Positions 23,590-36,689 are shown, counted from the stretch's first letter. The stretch is DNA of 64,000 nucleotides from Ulota crispa (GCA_963920765.1 OY987246.1:19030868-19094867), one strand, 5' to 3'. Notes: generated by a model not told the origin, from the letters alone. Numbers and translations: made by a program.

Positions 23590-24905
23590 ATATGCTTAAT
23601 TAAGTCATGAACAAGTGACTTTAATTTTTCTGAAATACAAATTCATTCCCAAGAATGTTGAATTTTTATGAGCTTTTCAAACTCCAAAATCTTATTTTGT
23701 GGTGCATTGTGCAATTCAAATTTATATTGTGCCTAGAAATGTTTGATCACCTCAAAACATCAAATTTAAGTAACCTCAATTATGAATACTATTACAACTT
23801 AGCACACAATTATGTAGGACTAGGCAAAAATACATTGTAATAATAAGTGCACATCCAAGTTTGTAATGAGGAATAGATACATGCATATGACCTGTTATTG
23901 AAGATGTTATATTTTTACCCATATACTTCTATGTCATTTGTAGCTAAATTTGGATGATGAAAAGTCTAGAAGTAATAATTGAAATACAGAATATCATAGG
24001 AGACCTATGTAATACATTGGATTACATTGGAAGACATGTGTTATACCTTGGAAGACGTGTATTATACATTGAGGGATGTGTGCAAATTCTTAAGATATTT
24101 TTGTCCCTTAACATTAGGAAATCCCCTTATGTTTTGCACACAAAGCTTAAAGTTATACAAATAGTCTATACTTGGTTAAACATGGTATATTTGTAAGAAT
24201 TAATATAAAACACATTTAGTGAAAATAGTTTTGACCAATAGTGAAATTCATGCAGGTAAAAAGTAGTGGGATAAATTTATGTTGTCAATCTTATGTTTTA
24301 AATTAAGTACCGCCTATTCATGCAAAACCTGAACTCCTAGAAAGAAAGCAATTCACACTACAAGAAAAATTTGTCCTAGATGACTATCTCACAATGACTC
24401 TTAATGTCCACAAGGACTATAATTGAGTCATCTAATAGACATTGATGACATTTGCAATCATTTTGGACTAGTTGTTTATGAATAGTTTCAAACATGATCA
24501 TGCTTTTTCTACACAATTTTGGTACATATCTATAAATATAGTTCCAATCAATGCTTTGCATCATTAAATTGCACATGCTAAATTGTATGTTAACATTTGA
24601 GGTAAAAACAAGATTTCACAAACAACTATGCTACAAGAGGCTATGTCCTTCCAACATTGGCTTGTTTTATCAAATAATGTATCAACTTGAACATTCTCAT
24701 GAGAGCAATGTTTTTTTTGGGTACTGCACATTGTCAATAAGAGCATGAGTACCCTCCTAGGTATGGACAATTTTTTGAGGGAGGCAAGCGCATTGGCTGA
24801 AATCAATTGGGAAACTTTGAATCTGACTTCTTAAGGCCCAAAATAAAACCTTGTATGGGAGCTTCTCTTAATGCAAATCCTCCTCCCAATAATTCTCCAA
24901 TCACA
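23590..24905. other. No gene recognised; isolated CACTA-like end
   Basis: AT-rich DNA without coding signal. CACTACAAGAAAAAT at 24356 is the consensus end of plant CACTA transposons, but no inverted partner was found nearby. Confidence 0.45.
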
Positions 24906-24908
24906 AAT

Positions 24909-25070
24909 CACTACAAGAAAAACTCTCTGTAGTGACACGTCTAAATTGACTAAAATGTCCAAATTGACAAAAAGTTGACAAAAACATCTCCAAATTGACA
25001 AAAAACATGTTTGGATCAGCATGACCTAATCGACAAAAAATGTCCAAATTGACACTACTCCCTTGTAGTT
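24909..25070. mobile_element. CACTA-like miniature element
   Basis: The left end CACTACAAGAAAAAC and right end CCCTTGTAGTT (one base from CTTGTAGTG) bound ~160 bp. Inside is a short repeat of CCAAATTGACAAAAA, five or so times. CACTA...TAGTG ends are the signature of the CACTA superfamily. Confidence 0.5.
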
Positions 25071-26590
25071 AATCTAAAAAGCAAGTAATCTTGCAAGATG
25101 GGTCCAAATCAAAATCTCTCAATTCAAAATTTTGCACCTCATTCATAGTACAAGAAAAATATTATAATTAAAATATGCACAAAAGTCAAGTTTTTGGTAA
25201 TAAGAACATCTTCAATGCTTGCACTGAATGTAACATGGAATAAGGTGGGTAGTACTCTAAATTTTTGGTTGAAATTTGACAAGTTGGTAAAAGTGAATTG
25301 TGCTCTAACACAACAAGGTAAACAAAGTAGAAAAGAGACTTGTGTAATTGTAGCAAGCTACTCCTTCATATCCAAGGATAAAGTATTCCCTTTGTACACC
25401 TTGGGTCCCTTGATATGTACCTTGTGGCACTGACAAACACTTTGGTACAACATATTGGCTTTGAAAGTTTATAAAATATCTATGTGGAAAAGAAACAAAT
25501 TTTGCAATGCTCAACACCAAGGCATTCTTAACTCCAAGTGCCTGTACACTAGTGTCTGGGGAGAACTAACTTTTAGTTACAAGGTAGCCAACTTTTTTTT
25601 GGGAATTGTCAAAATAAAATGAAAGTTGCTGGATTTACTCCTGACCATAAAAGCCTAGTTTAAGAAAGCAACCAAATTATAATTTCAACCTTAAGAAATT
25701 TAGCCGAACTTGCACTTGTAGATGAGGAAATGGGCCGAATGAAATTTGAAATTATGGGAAATCAACCTATGAACTTTTTCATGATAAGGGAACTTTCTGA
25801 CCTTCTAAATAAAAATCAAATGTATTTTTATTTCACAAGCAATTACATAGTGCTAAAAGTTCAAAAATATATTAAAAAACAAGAAATATGGGTAAGGTAG
25901 CCATGTGAATGAATGGGTGGGTAAGTGATTGGGTGAGTAAATGAGTAAATGAGAGGGTGAGTGGCTGAGTAATTAAGCAAATGAGAAGGTGAGTGGATGA
26001 CGGAGGGAGTGTGGGACTTGACCAAGTTCAAATCTAGCCAAAGATATTTAAGTAACATAAGTCAACAATAAATCCTTTTAAAGTATAAAGAAGCTCACAT
26101 TGATTGGAGGTAACTTAATAGGTTGTTGTTATCTTGATCATTGCCTTGCTTTGCTATGCCATGCACATGGTAAGCAAAAGATGAATTTGTTTGCAGCATT
26201 TGTAAAAAAAAAATCCAATATAATATATTGAAATTCAAATTTCAACTAGACTAATTTCTTAGACTTAAGAAATCAACCAAGTGAAAAAAAATGTTCTTTG
26301 CGGAACAAAAAATACATGTCTAGGCCATGACCGATTAAAAAAAACCTAGTGAACCAAAGAAGAGTAAGAAATGTATCAAGTTTTTTCAAAAGCCTCCCTA
26401 GACACTAATGCACCCTGTACTTCTTGTGATTGGGTGCATTTTCTAATATAGCATTCAAGACTCTCTAAATAATCCTTTTTGTAATTTTGTTACTTTGTAG
26501 CAAGGGCATCCTCACTTGAAGCATACGTAAGAGCCAAGGAAGCAATAAAAGAAGAGTTTTGTTATATTTGTAATTTCCATAGCAGTCTCT
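25071..26590. other. No gene; short minisatellite
   Basis: Nothing coding recognised. At about 25905-26005 there is a degenerate minisatellite built on GAGTGAATGA-like units (GGTGAGTAAATGAGTAAATGAG). Confidence 0.5.
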
Positions 26591-26594
26591 TTAA

Positions 26595-27239
26595 CCCCAA
26601 AGTGTCATTGGGGACAGAAACTGTCCTCGACCAATTTCTAAGGTTAAATTAAACATGACCTAATTATTATTTTTAGTAGATTATATTTTTGAAAAGTTCT
26701 TTTTGAAACTTAGTTTTAGTTTCAACAATCCAATTTTGCAAATGATTAATTATGAATTTTCTATTCAAGATTTTGTGTACGGGTGTTCATAGCAATCTTG
26801 ACTTTTTGTAGTGTTGAGGGCTCTTGGGAATGAGCCTCAAATACACTAAATCTTCAAGAAAAAATCACATTAGAAATTCATTTAAAACATTTGTAGTGTA
26901 GATTTTGAGAAGTCATAAATTGATTGGGGTTATGCATGTTAGGCTCTTTAACCTCATATTTTTTGGTGGCCAACTTTTTTGATTTGACATGTGAAAAGAA
27001 GATTGAAAGACTTCAAATCACTTTCACAATTTTAACACGCTCATGATCAAACATTATAATCTTTCAATCCATACGAGATATTGTTGTGTTTTCTTTTCTA
27101 ATGTGATCTCCAATATGTCTAGTTTGATTTTATACGGTTACAATTCAAAAATAATTGATACAACTTATCAAAATATTGGCTTTTAGTTCAAATTAGAGAA
27201 AATTCCTAGAAGCCTTGGAAATGCAATGTCACTTTGGGG
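26595..27239. mobile_element. TTAA-flanked MITE, copy d (645 bp)
   Basis: Ends CCCCAAAGTGTCATTG and CAATGTCACTTTGGGG pair over 16 bases, with TTAA outside both (26591-26594, 27240-27243). The interior is homologous, in the opposite orientation, to the 646-bp copy at 33885-34530 (for example GATCAAACATTATAATCTTT), although the ends differ beyond CCCC. Confidence 0.85.
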
Positions 27240-27580
27240 TTAAGGAATATGTTGTCCCAACCCTTGGCTAGCTTTAGAATTACCAAAAATGTGGGAGCTA
27301 GTAGTTGGGGATGTTGATTGTAGGAGGGATGGAAAAATGGCAAAAATAATTGTTAAAAAATCTGTAACACTTGCCAACTAGACTCAAGTAACAATTATCT
27401 CTCCAAATTAAGTAAGTTTCCGCCAAGTGCCAACTAAGACTGCTCTTATACTGTGGCCATGAACTTCTTGTTTGATAGGGGATGAGTTTCTCCCATTACG
27501 CTCACACCCACCTCCATTGCACCATTACTGTGCCGTAATGACAAATGATGAACTATCTATTATGTACATGGATTTCAGTT

Positions 27581-27700
27581 CTAAATGACCATTGTGGATA
27601 TATATTGACGGCATTAGGAACTAAATGACCATTGTGGATATATATTGACAGCATTAGGAACTAAATGACCATTGTGGATATATATTGACGGCATTAGGAA
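27581..27700. repeat. 40-bp unit, three near-identical tandem copies
   Basis: Three head-to-tail 40-bp copies beginning CTAAATGACCATTGTGGATA differ by a single base (GACGG or GACAG), so the amplification is recent. Confidence 0.95.
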
Positions 27701-27798
27701 CATGACCAGTGTATCCTAATCGGGTAAAATTGAGGATAGCATAAGGGACCTTAGAAGTTGGGGCTTGGAGGCTTGAGGCTTGGAGCATGGATTAATTT

Positions 27799-28075
27799 GT
27801 TGGCAAATATTTGCCTAAATCTTACCTCAAAAGTGCATAGGCGACTCGTACACTAAGAAATCCACCTAAAAAAATGAATGAAATTACTAGATCCTACCCG
27901 GAGCAAATCCCAATTTGCCAAATGTTGGATGAAAGTAGCTTATATTTTAGCAAGATTTTGGATGAACTTCTGTAAATCATCCATGTGTTCCAATTTTAGC
28001 CAAAATTTCCTTACCTGCCTGCAATGTGGGGTGCTGGTCGCTCTACCCTGGCAATAACAAAAATTAAACCCTGCC
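27799..28075. repeat. Dispersed repeat with GGCAAATATTTGCC end, copy 1
   Basis: Homologous to 47329-47620 in the same orientation, from TTGGCAAATATTTGCC through AGCCAAAATTTCCTTAC to GGTCGCTCTACC. The second copy has a run of about 20 T before it, so a retroposed element with its A-tail on the minus strand is possible. No pol III promoter box could be confirmed. Confidence 0.6.
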
Positions 28076-28610
28076 CTGGCCAGGTCCTTGATACTGTTCT
28101 TTGTGAACGAATCCAAACCAGAAATACCAGTCGCCTTTTATGCATTTTTAGCCAATAGCATTTATACCAGTACCTGTATACCAGAGCTGATATCCGGGAA
28201 AACCTTCATTAGTATCAATCGCTGTCGTTTGGACACGTGGTGGCCTTTTTGAATTAAGTTCCCTTGCATTGGACTGTACATGATGAGCTGTCATTACAGC
28301 GGGCGCTCAGTTGAAAAATATTTCGGGAACGTGTGGGAGCATGGGAGCGTGGGGATTCGTCTGTCAACTGGCTCGTCGCTTGTCGTTGTGCTGAGAGAGC
28401 CAGAATTTGAGGTCTGATCCACGTCGAGGTTTTCTCGATTGATTGTTTCATTTTAGTGTTCTGTTGTTGCAATCAATCGCACAACGGACGGCTTTCTGAT
28501 GTCCAATTTGTCCTCGATAGCGCACTCTAATCTTTCTTTCTCGCTCCAGAGATAATGTTCAAGGTACTTCGTGTTCTCCATTGAAAGAAAACATTGCGGA
28601 TATCACTGCT

Positions 28611-31500
28611 GATATCACCCGTATTTTTCAGAAATTTTGAACTCCGCTTGAGAAGGATGAATAGGAAACTAGTAAAACTTAGTGGCGATCTCCTTTCGCA
28701 GTTTAAAATATTCTTGGAGTTTGTTGGAGTGGCGATCTCCTTTTGCAGTTTAAAATATTCGCCCAGTCGTTGGATATCGCTGAAAAAATTGGCAAAGTTT
28801 TAGTGTGCAGGTTAGGGTTTCGAGGTGTGATGTTTAAGGGGGAACTGTTAGAAGTCCTTGTGGCCGCAATATGCTGTGTTTAGTCGGGAGAAGGAATTCT
28901 GAGAGATCTGATCGAACTAAATTTTACAGCAAAAGTCATGAGGTTAAAACACTCTGTTATTGCATAGTGTTATGTGTGATTAGAGTGGTGTATTGACAGC
29001 AATGGTTTGAGTTTTCATGTGAAAATCGATGGAGTTTAGTTACCTGGTCTTGTACCTCTGACTATCTCACTCGTCTCCAATAGTTGTGCAATAGCTTCTC
29101 CATAAGTATATACAGCTACTAACTTAGTGGCAACGTCGATTGCACTTGTTTTTTTACCAAATATTTGCCTTGTCCAATCCAATCTGCTGCTGATTATTAG
29201 CGTTCGTTGAATTCTTGACAATACTCGTTGAAGTGTAGAGTGAGTTTGATTCGAAATGAACCTTAAATCCTAAATTGAGAAATAAATGGATACATTGTTC
29301 TGTCGCTTAAAAGGCAGAGTAGGCGAATAAGGCAGATTTAACTAACTCTTGACTATTCTAATTCTGGACGATATCTGTTCCTGAAGATTAGAAGATCTCC
29401 CGATCAGCGTTCACGGAGATTTTTGAGCTTCATCAGCTAAAATCCTGTATTTCAGGGATTCCACCGGTTTTTCCCGAGCATGCACAGGATATATCTCCTA
29501 GAATACTATAATATACTATAATTATATTTTGAGAAAATCTACCAGTAGTTCCAAATTTCAACAACCGATTTTTTTGTCATTTCAACCTGCTGACTTTAAT
29601 TTGTATTGGTAGCCTAATTGTCTGTAGTAGTGCTCCTGATGTTTTGCATATATCTCCCAAACTCTAATTCTCTTCTTGGATTTTTGTTTCTAGACCTTAA
29701 ACAATTCAGAATTAGTCCAGTAAGTTACTGTAGATACGCCACAAATGCTTCGGTTTCCCAGGTTTTTGTATTTGAATGTATTTAGAAATATTTAGTACTA
29801 CGTTCTTGTGCATGCTCAAATATCGCTTTGTGTTATTCATAGATATCGTTTCGTCGTATGGTCTTACTCGAAGCATGTAACTTGGATTTTCTAACAGACA
29901 TGATACAGGTTACACTATTACATCTTGTCATGCCTTGGAACAAGCACCGATAGTTCTAGTATCTTCCTAGAAGGTTGTGAAGTCCTCTTATTACCTTTTC
30001 TATTGCCTAAATTCTTAACTTAAAGAGTTTGCATGTTTTTTGTTAGGGGATAATACTGAAAAATGCAGTAGTTCCGAGCGCAAAAATGAAGGATCAAGAT
30101 GCTTGTAAGCATCGTTCGTTCATCGCACATCATTGACACTACGTATACCGCCTACTTCTTCGTCTGGTAAAAGTAGGATAGGTTTTCTTTCATTTTCTAG
30201 CGAGACATCTAGGGTACCTGGATGTAGTGAATCCTCGAGTGAATCGTATCTCACATGGTGTCATCTTGGTTTTAACATACTCATCTTGAAATCTGTCTAC
30301 ACTAGAATTAATTCATCATGCATGGGATCTATGTTATTTGCAGGAATTGATTTTGGTCAGTTTTAATTCATTAACATAACGCTTCTTGTAATTTGAGATT
30401 AATTTTTCTATTTGTATTTAGTCAAGTTTTCATTTTTATCAGTTTGCCATATGTCTTCTTGCTTATTGAGAGGGAGCTGATGCCTCCATCTGAACTACAG
30501 AGTCCATTTGAGATCTCACTTGTTACGGCTGAGTTTAGAACTGATGCTTTTAGAATTACAGACAGGTAAATAAAATATATCATTCTTGTCCATTTCAAGT
30601 GGAGCCGAGTTGACGGATTATTAGTTTTAAACTGCTTTGAGTATTGCTTCTATGTAGCAATTGTGTCTTAAAAACTAAGTAATTAAACCATTCTTCTCTT
30701 CTGGTCACAGTCGCTCGAGTCAAAGATTATCATTGGGAAGATAGGAATTGTTGTAGTATTGGTTCTGGTTGTGTCTGGACATGACGATGCTTGAACTTGA
30801 TGTAGATGAACTGTGCAGAAATAGAGTTTTTACCACCTGTTACTCACAATCACATCTGTGATGTAGCATGCTGTGGAGCTCGAGCAGGCTTTCATGGAGG
30901 GCGCTTACAATCGTGTTATGAGTGCTTGTCAAGCTATTTTGCATGAAATTTCTGTGTACTGCATTGACCATCTTGCCAAGTTTGTCAAGTTTAGAGCTTC
31001 TATCTATGACTATCTGACTGATTAGGGCAAATATCGCAGTTTTGCATGGAAGATGTATATTGGCTTGATATCTTGATGATGATGTGTTCTCATTATTATT
31101 TGTTTGACTTTGCTCAGAGATGAGATCGCAGAGTGTTAGTGAGAAGGCTTGTGATTCGTTGTCATTGGCAGAATCAAAGACGATCCTGATGTTATCATCT
31201 AATCAAGAGCTGCAAGTATACGTTCTGGAGGAAAGTATTTCTTCAAGGGCTTGTCATGTTCTTAATGTTACATCGGATATCTCTACAGCTTGAGCAACCT
31301 TAGCTTCTGTTGTTCCTCCTATCCAACATGTGAGTTTAGGTGTGTTGATTGACATGAGTTTGGGATTGCCCTTAATGCAAGATCATTTGGACTGAGAGAC
31401 TTGTGGCACATGCTTGTATTCCAGAAAATCAAAGAGCTTGCACCATGCGAAGAGATTTCCTCTCTCCATTTATGAATCGCCTGCACTTGTATTCATTGTA
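28611..31500 (+). pseudogene. 26S proteasome subunit RPN12 pseudogene
   Basis: RPN12 is a lid subunit of the 19S regulatory particle. Fragments in the correct order match it: DITRIFQKF (28611) and DLLSQFKIFLEF (28687), MKDQDA (about 30086), AEIEFLPP (about 30815), HAVELEQAFMEGAYNRVMSA (30868), HLAKFVK (about 30970), DEIAEC (31120), SEKACDSLSLAESKTILML (31138) followed by SSNQELQVYVLEE, and FQKIKELAPCEEISSLHL (31418). The junction at 31117 (GCTCAG|AGATGAG) is a retained intron acceptor, so this is a decayed gene copy, not a retrocopy. It has frameshifts (28640, 30865), stops (TAG TGA at 31137, TGA inside the last exon) and a 47-bp internal duplication. No intact start or frame remains. Confidence 0.85.
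28681..28774 (+). repeat. 47-bp tandem duplication in RPN12 pseudogene exon
   Basis: AGTGGCGATCTCCTTTCGCA starts one copy at 28681 and a near-identical one at 28728. The duplicated stretch encodes the DLLSQFKI segment of RPN12, so it disrupts the domain. Confidence 0.85.
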
Positions 31501-31788
31501 TGACTATGTCACTATTTGGACGCGTATCCACAATTCCCATAGCTGAGTAGTGGTGAGTATTAATATTTCAGAATGTTTATTTCTATAAAAAGGCTTAGCA
31601 AGTAGCCTGCAATATATGATACTTCTAGTGCACTTCACTGCAAGCTCTCCTTATGGCAACAGATCTGTGAGTTTTCCATTCACTTCATTTTACAAGTGCT
31701 TCTGTAGATCACCTTTGACTATGTTATTGTAAATACATCGTACAATTCTACGAGTGGCTTCCTACTTCGTGAAAGCTCAAGCGGAAAG

Positions 31789-32044
31789 AACACGATATTC
31801 ATTAGATTGGGAAAACGCGATTCCCAAGTTGTACTTCACTTGAAACCGAAAAAGTCACCTTAAACTAGATTCGAAGGTATCAGATTCAGTCTGGCCCACT
31901 AAGATTTTTTCCCTTGCAAATATTTCTCTCAGGTGAGGGCACATGTACTAAAAAAAATGACGGAGCTCGGTTTAAGGTGATCACCTTAAATCTTCAAAAG
32001 TCCTAAAATTTATCTTTTTTTCCCAATCTAATGAATATTGTGTT
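31789..32044. mobile_element. AACACAATATTCATTA MITE, copy 1 (256 bp)
   Basis: Inverted ends AACACGATATTCATTAGATT and AATCTAATGAATATTGTGTT pair over ~27 bases with one mismatch, and AAAG is duplicated on both sides (31785-31788, 32045-32048). A 255-bp copy with TTAG duplication is at 38200-38454. A 4-bp non-TTAA target duplication is unusual; Sola-type elements are one known class that makes it. Confidence 0.85.
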
Positions 32045-32175
32045 AAAGCTTCTTTACTTCTGGAGAATTTTCTTTCAAGTTTAGAGAATGCACCTTAGGG
32101 TTGCAATAAATGTCTAGGAGCTCTGCATAATTTCCATGTCATAGAGGTTGTAGTTGTTGCTTTGGCTATCATATA

Positions 32176-32568
32176 AGGTAGTAGCATCCATAAGCGTTGC
32201 GTCCCCATGCCCGTCACTTGACAGTGGTAGGGCTAATTAATAAAAAACAAATGGTTGTGGGTGAGTGAGTGATGGTTATGGGTGATGAAGTGATGGTTGT
32301 GGGTGACTAGCATGAGGTTTTGAGTACCCATCTCACTATTTAAGAACCAACAAGCCTTGTAAAAGCATCTCTTACACATGGTTCCTACAATTTCAGTGAT
32401 TTTGGACTTTTGAAAAATCTTTTTGAACAAATGCTTGTAGTTGGAACTTTGAAATTGATACCAATATTTTTGGTTTCCATTTCCTAGCTTACAGTATTTT
32501 TTTCAAACTAGTCAATTGTTTTACCTACTCCAAATCCCTTATTTCCACGCTTATGGGTGCGCCTACCT
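32176..32568. mobile_element. TA-flanked AGGTAG MITE, type B, copy 2 (393 bp)
   Basis: Ends AGGTAGTAGCATCCATAAGC and GCTTATGGGTGCGCCTACCT, flanked by TA. It contains a short repeated tract of GTGATGGTTATGGGTGA. The interior differs from the 314-bp copies. Confidence 0.75.
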
Positions 32569-32569
32569 T

Positions 32570-33880
32570 ACTACCTAGGCTGTTTCAGTTGCATATTGCT
32601 TCACTTTTATATCTTTAATCAAGATCTCACTGTAATTCCTTCGTTCAAGAAATCGATGATGCTCCCGAGTCAGTAACTTCGAATTCCGCTCCTTATCCCT
32701 TGTTCTAGTGGGAGAGGCTCACTCTCATTTCCTGAGGGCTTATAATTTTGGTTTTGAGCTTCCACATAACCTCATATAATTGCCTAAATTTCTATTCAGT
32801 ATTGTTGTTCATAGGATTTCTTTTATTTTTACTTCAAAATTGCATAATTCAATCATATTAATACAATTGTTTCAATGATTTGAAAATGTGGAGCTAGTGC
32901 ACCTTGAAAGTGGCATTATGTTGGAAGATTGAATTAGTAATTTAAGGTGTTGTTTTCTTGTTACAAAGTGCTAGTTTGAATTTTCAAGTGTTGTTTTGAA
33001 ACTCAAAATATTAGTTTGGTGATTAAGTATGTTAATGTTGTTTTAGAAGGGTGTTTAATTTGATTGAATTCTCATTTGGTTTGTAATGTGTTTGATACTT
33101 GTTTTGAAGTTTTTTTTATAGAATTCTGACATTTCTCATAAGTTTTGAAAAATACTATAAAAATGTATAATTACCAAACCAAATGAAATTGATATCTAGT
33201 CTTGACACCAAAGCCTTTTTTATATTAAAACAATAAAATAATGGTCACAAAAATACTTAAAAAGAAATGACAAAAAAAAAACAGACAAACTTAGGCATTA
33301 GCCAAATAACCCATGATAAAAACCAAAGGATCTGATAAAAGAGAAGCTTTTGGGTGATCCTTTACATATATTTGTTTGTTCACTAGAATGCACTCAATGG
33401 ATTGAGTCAACCATGTGTACATGTTCATTCATCTTTATACTAGTAGTTTTCATCTCAAATATTGATGCACTTAGTGTCTCATTGAGAACGCTTTGACAAT
33501 TCCATTTTGTTTCACTCACATACTATCATATTCAAATAGAAAATGTCTATTAGAAATACAATTTATCAAAAAAATTTCTTAAAGTAATCCCATGGATAGA
33601 AAGCATTCTAATTTATCATATTGGTGAGGGCATAAATAGATAAGCATCATTGCAAAAATACTATTGCTACAAAATAGTTCTTTTTTTAAAATCAATACAC
33701 TAAAACAGTAGTTCAACATGCTTTAACAAAGTACGTTGAAAACGCTAAACAATGTAACTTCAATAGATGAGTGATACAAGTATAAATAGGATATAGAGAT
33801 GTGGACAAAAAGATTCGTTCCTCACTCAAACCCCTTTCATGTAATTAGTTCTTTACCAAATCTAAAACCAACTATATATT
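32570..33880. other. No gene or repeat recognised
   Basis: AT-rich DNA with no coding similarity or terminal repeats visible. Confidence 0.45.
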
Positions 33881-33884
33881 TTAA

Positions 33885-34530
33885 CCCCTCACCGCCCGCG
33901 ATAGTTTTGAGTATCTCAAAATTTGCCTGAAAGTGAACAAAGTGTCAGCATTTTGATCAATCTTATCAATTTTTGTTGAAGTGCAACCGTACAAATTCAA
34001 AGTAGACATGTTATAGATCACATAGGAATAGAAATCACAAAAACATCACTTGTGGATTGAAAGATTATAATGTTTGATCAAGAGGGTGTTAAAATTGCAA
34101 AATTGATTTGAAGTCTTTCAATCCTCTTATTGCATCTCAAACCTAAAACTATGGGTACCAAAAAAATACAAGTATGTAAAGTATAACATGTATAACCCCA
34201 ATCAATTTATGGCTTCTCAAAATCTATTCTACAAATTTTTAAATTGAATTTTTAATGTGATTTTTTCTCCAAGTTCTAGTGTACTTGAGGCTCATTTCCA
34301 AGAGCCTTCAACACTAAAAAGTGAAGATTTGCAATGGACACCCTTGCACAAAATCTTGAATAGAGAACTCACTTTAATTCATTTTCAAAATCAAATTCTT
34401 GATGCTGAAACTAGACTTCCATAAGAATTTAAAAATAATAATAATCACGGAAAAAAATCTTGAAGAAAGGTCGCACAACTCTATATAAAATTCAAAGGGG
34501 CCCAGTTTGGGCCCCTTGGGCGGTGAGGGG
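33885..34530. mobile_element. TTAA-flanked MITE, copy e (646 bp)
   Basis: Ends CCCCTCACCGCCC and GGGCGGTGAGGGG pair perfectly, with TTAA outside (33881-33884, 34531-34534). The interior matches copy d in reverse orientation, at nearly identical total length (646 versus 645). Confidence 0.9.
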
Positions 34531-35084
34531 TTAAAAGCGTATAAAGGGGGAAAACATGCATCAAAATTTGAAAAGTAGAGTATTCCAACTCCATGCCTTT
34601 AACCCATTACAAGTGCAATATTGCACTATCAAATATACTATATTCATCAACTTTTAGTCTTCCACCATCAATTTTTTTAGCTTTTAACCATCTTTTAAAT
34701 CTTGAAATTGCCTCAACTCAAGCAAGTCGCTTGTAGATAGAAAGAGGGACACAATGCACTAAAATTTGACATGAATCAAATTAGGAGAAGTGTTAATAAA
34801 AAATCATTTAGAAAAAGCAACAAATTATAATTATATTCCTTTTAAAATCAATTTATTTCCACCATTAGTCTAAAACCAATACATTCTCTCGCCATTATTA
34901 GAGCTTTAAACATATGTAATTTTAAAATTTAGATTTAGTAAAATATTGATGGTGCAGCAGGGATGTGATTGGGGAATGGATCTTTGTGTCCCCATCTCTA
35001 TTAATGTGTCTAACAACTCACTTTAGCTTGGGACCTTGGTGTTAATTGCATAAAGTGTAGAAAATTTGCCCAAAGGGAGAGTCC

Positions 35085-35170
35085 ATGCCTCAAATATTGC
35101 GTCTTTGTCACAATCACGTGTTTGAGTCAATGCCTCAAATATTACGTCTTTGCTACAATTATGTGTTTGA
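35085..35170. repeat. 45-bp direct duplication
   Basis: ATGCCTCAAATATTGCGTCT at 35085 recurs at 35130 with a few changes. The rest of 34535-35560 shows nothing recognisable. Confidence 0.7.
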
Positions 35171-35564
35171 GTCCTTGCATATAAGTTGGTGCCCAAACTC
35201 CATGTTGGCAGCCATGTGTGTAACTAGCGTGTACAAAGTAATTCCACATTTACCTTTTTTATTGTTTTTTAAAATCAATTATGATTGATCATATTGGACA
35301 TGCATGAGTTCAATCAAACATAAACCCAACAAATGGGCCTGCTGTCAAACACTTCGTCCAATGTGACAACCATGTTGTACAGCTCATTGAGCCAAGGAGT
35401 CCAAGAAGCTCATCCAACTTTCAAAATCACCAGGGGTAGTTTTTGAACATTTCGATATGTTTCTACGACAAGTTTGAAATATTGTGCTTTTCACTGAATA
35501 ACTATTGTTGTTTTGTTCACTAACTAATTATTTTGGCAAAGAGAGGGTGCTGAAACCACTACAT

Positions 35565-36290
35565 TAAGAGACAGTTCACACTATGTCCCGCGTCACAAGT
35601 CTCACACCTCACGTCCCATTGAAATTTGAAAATTTCATTGGTGTAAAGTCAAAAGTTGGGACTTGACCCTTCACACTACATCTCAAGTTTCACATCATGG
35701 TTGCTTACTTGATAGCACTTTTTGAAAGTTTTAGCGCCAAAGAAGGTAGGACTTCACTTGAGCTATGTGCTTATAGTAATGCTAAATTTGACTTTCAACC
35801 CAAGCACCACCAATATTTTTGCATAAAATAATCACATTTTTCTTGAATATTCTTATTTGCTTGTAATAATCCAACAAAGCTGATATCTTATGTTAGGGTG
35901 GGATTTGGATAGATGGGATGTGGGATTTTGGGGCAATTCACATAATGTCCTAAGTTCTACATCCTACTAAAATTTGAAAATATGATTCGTGTAAAGTCAA
36001 AAGTTAGGACTTAGCGCTTCACACTATGTTTCAAGTCCCATGTCTCAATTGCTTACATGGCAATATTTTTTGGAAGTTTAGGAACCAAAGAAGGTGGGAC
36101 TTCACTCAAAACCTTGTTGCTAAATCCAACTTTCAGCCTAAATTCCACAATTATTTTTGTTAAGAATATTCATGACTTCCTACAGTACTCATTTTTGTTA
36201 TTAATAACCCAACTAAGGTGGGATCTTGCAATAATATGAGACTTATCAAGATGAGATGTGGGCCGTAGTGCGAACCGCCCCTAACTACGG
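35565..36290. mobile_element. Tandem dimer of a ~360-bp MITE-like unit
   Basis: Two direct units (about 35570-35930 and 35934-36290) share TTCACACTATGTCC/TTCACATAATGTCC, GTGTAAAGTCAAAAGTT, CCAAAGAAGGT(A/G)GGACTTCACT and other phrases in order. The outer ends (GACAGTTCACACTATGTCC and its diverged complement at 36260-36285) form weak inverted repeats, suggesting a miniature element that duplicated in tandem. Confidence 0.6.
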
Positions 36291-36689
36291 AGTAATTTTA
36301 TAGAAAAGTGATTTGAGCTTCCTTTATTGGAGCAATGAACAGTCACCACAAATTCGCTTCTTCACACAAACACCATTCTCGCCTTTTACGTAAAATCTTT
36401 TCATTCCCAATATAAAAAAACTCTTTCAGCTTCTTTGGTACAAACCAGCATAAGATTAGGGTTTTCACTTCAAACCTTTTCGAAAGTCTTCCACATCTTC
36501 AAAACAATCTTTAGAAATGGAGAGTGTGACCAATGTGACATTAAAAACACATGAGAATTTACATCCATCCGGCAATGTTATGCAAAAGCAAGTAGTGCAT
36601 CAGGAATGTACAACTAATTGTAGAAACCGAATACTTGAACATGTGATTGTTTATTTGCTATTGAGAAAGCTTTGCATCAAGAAAGGCCA

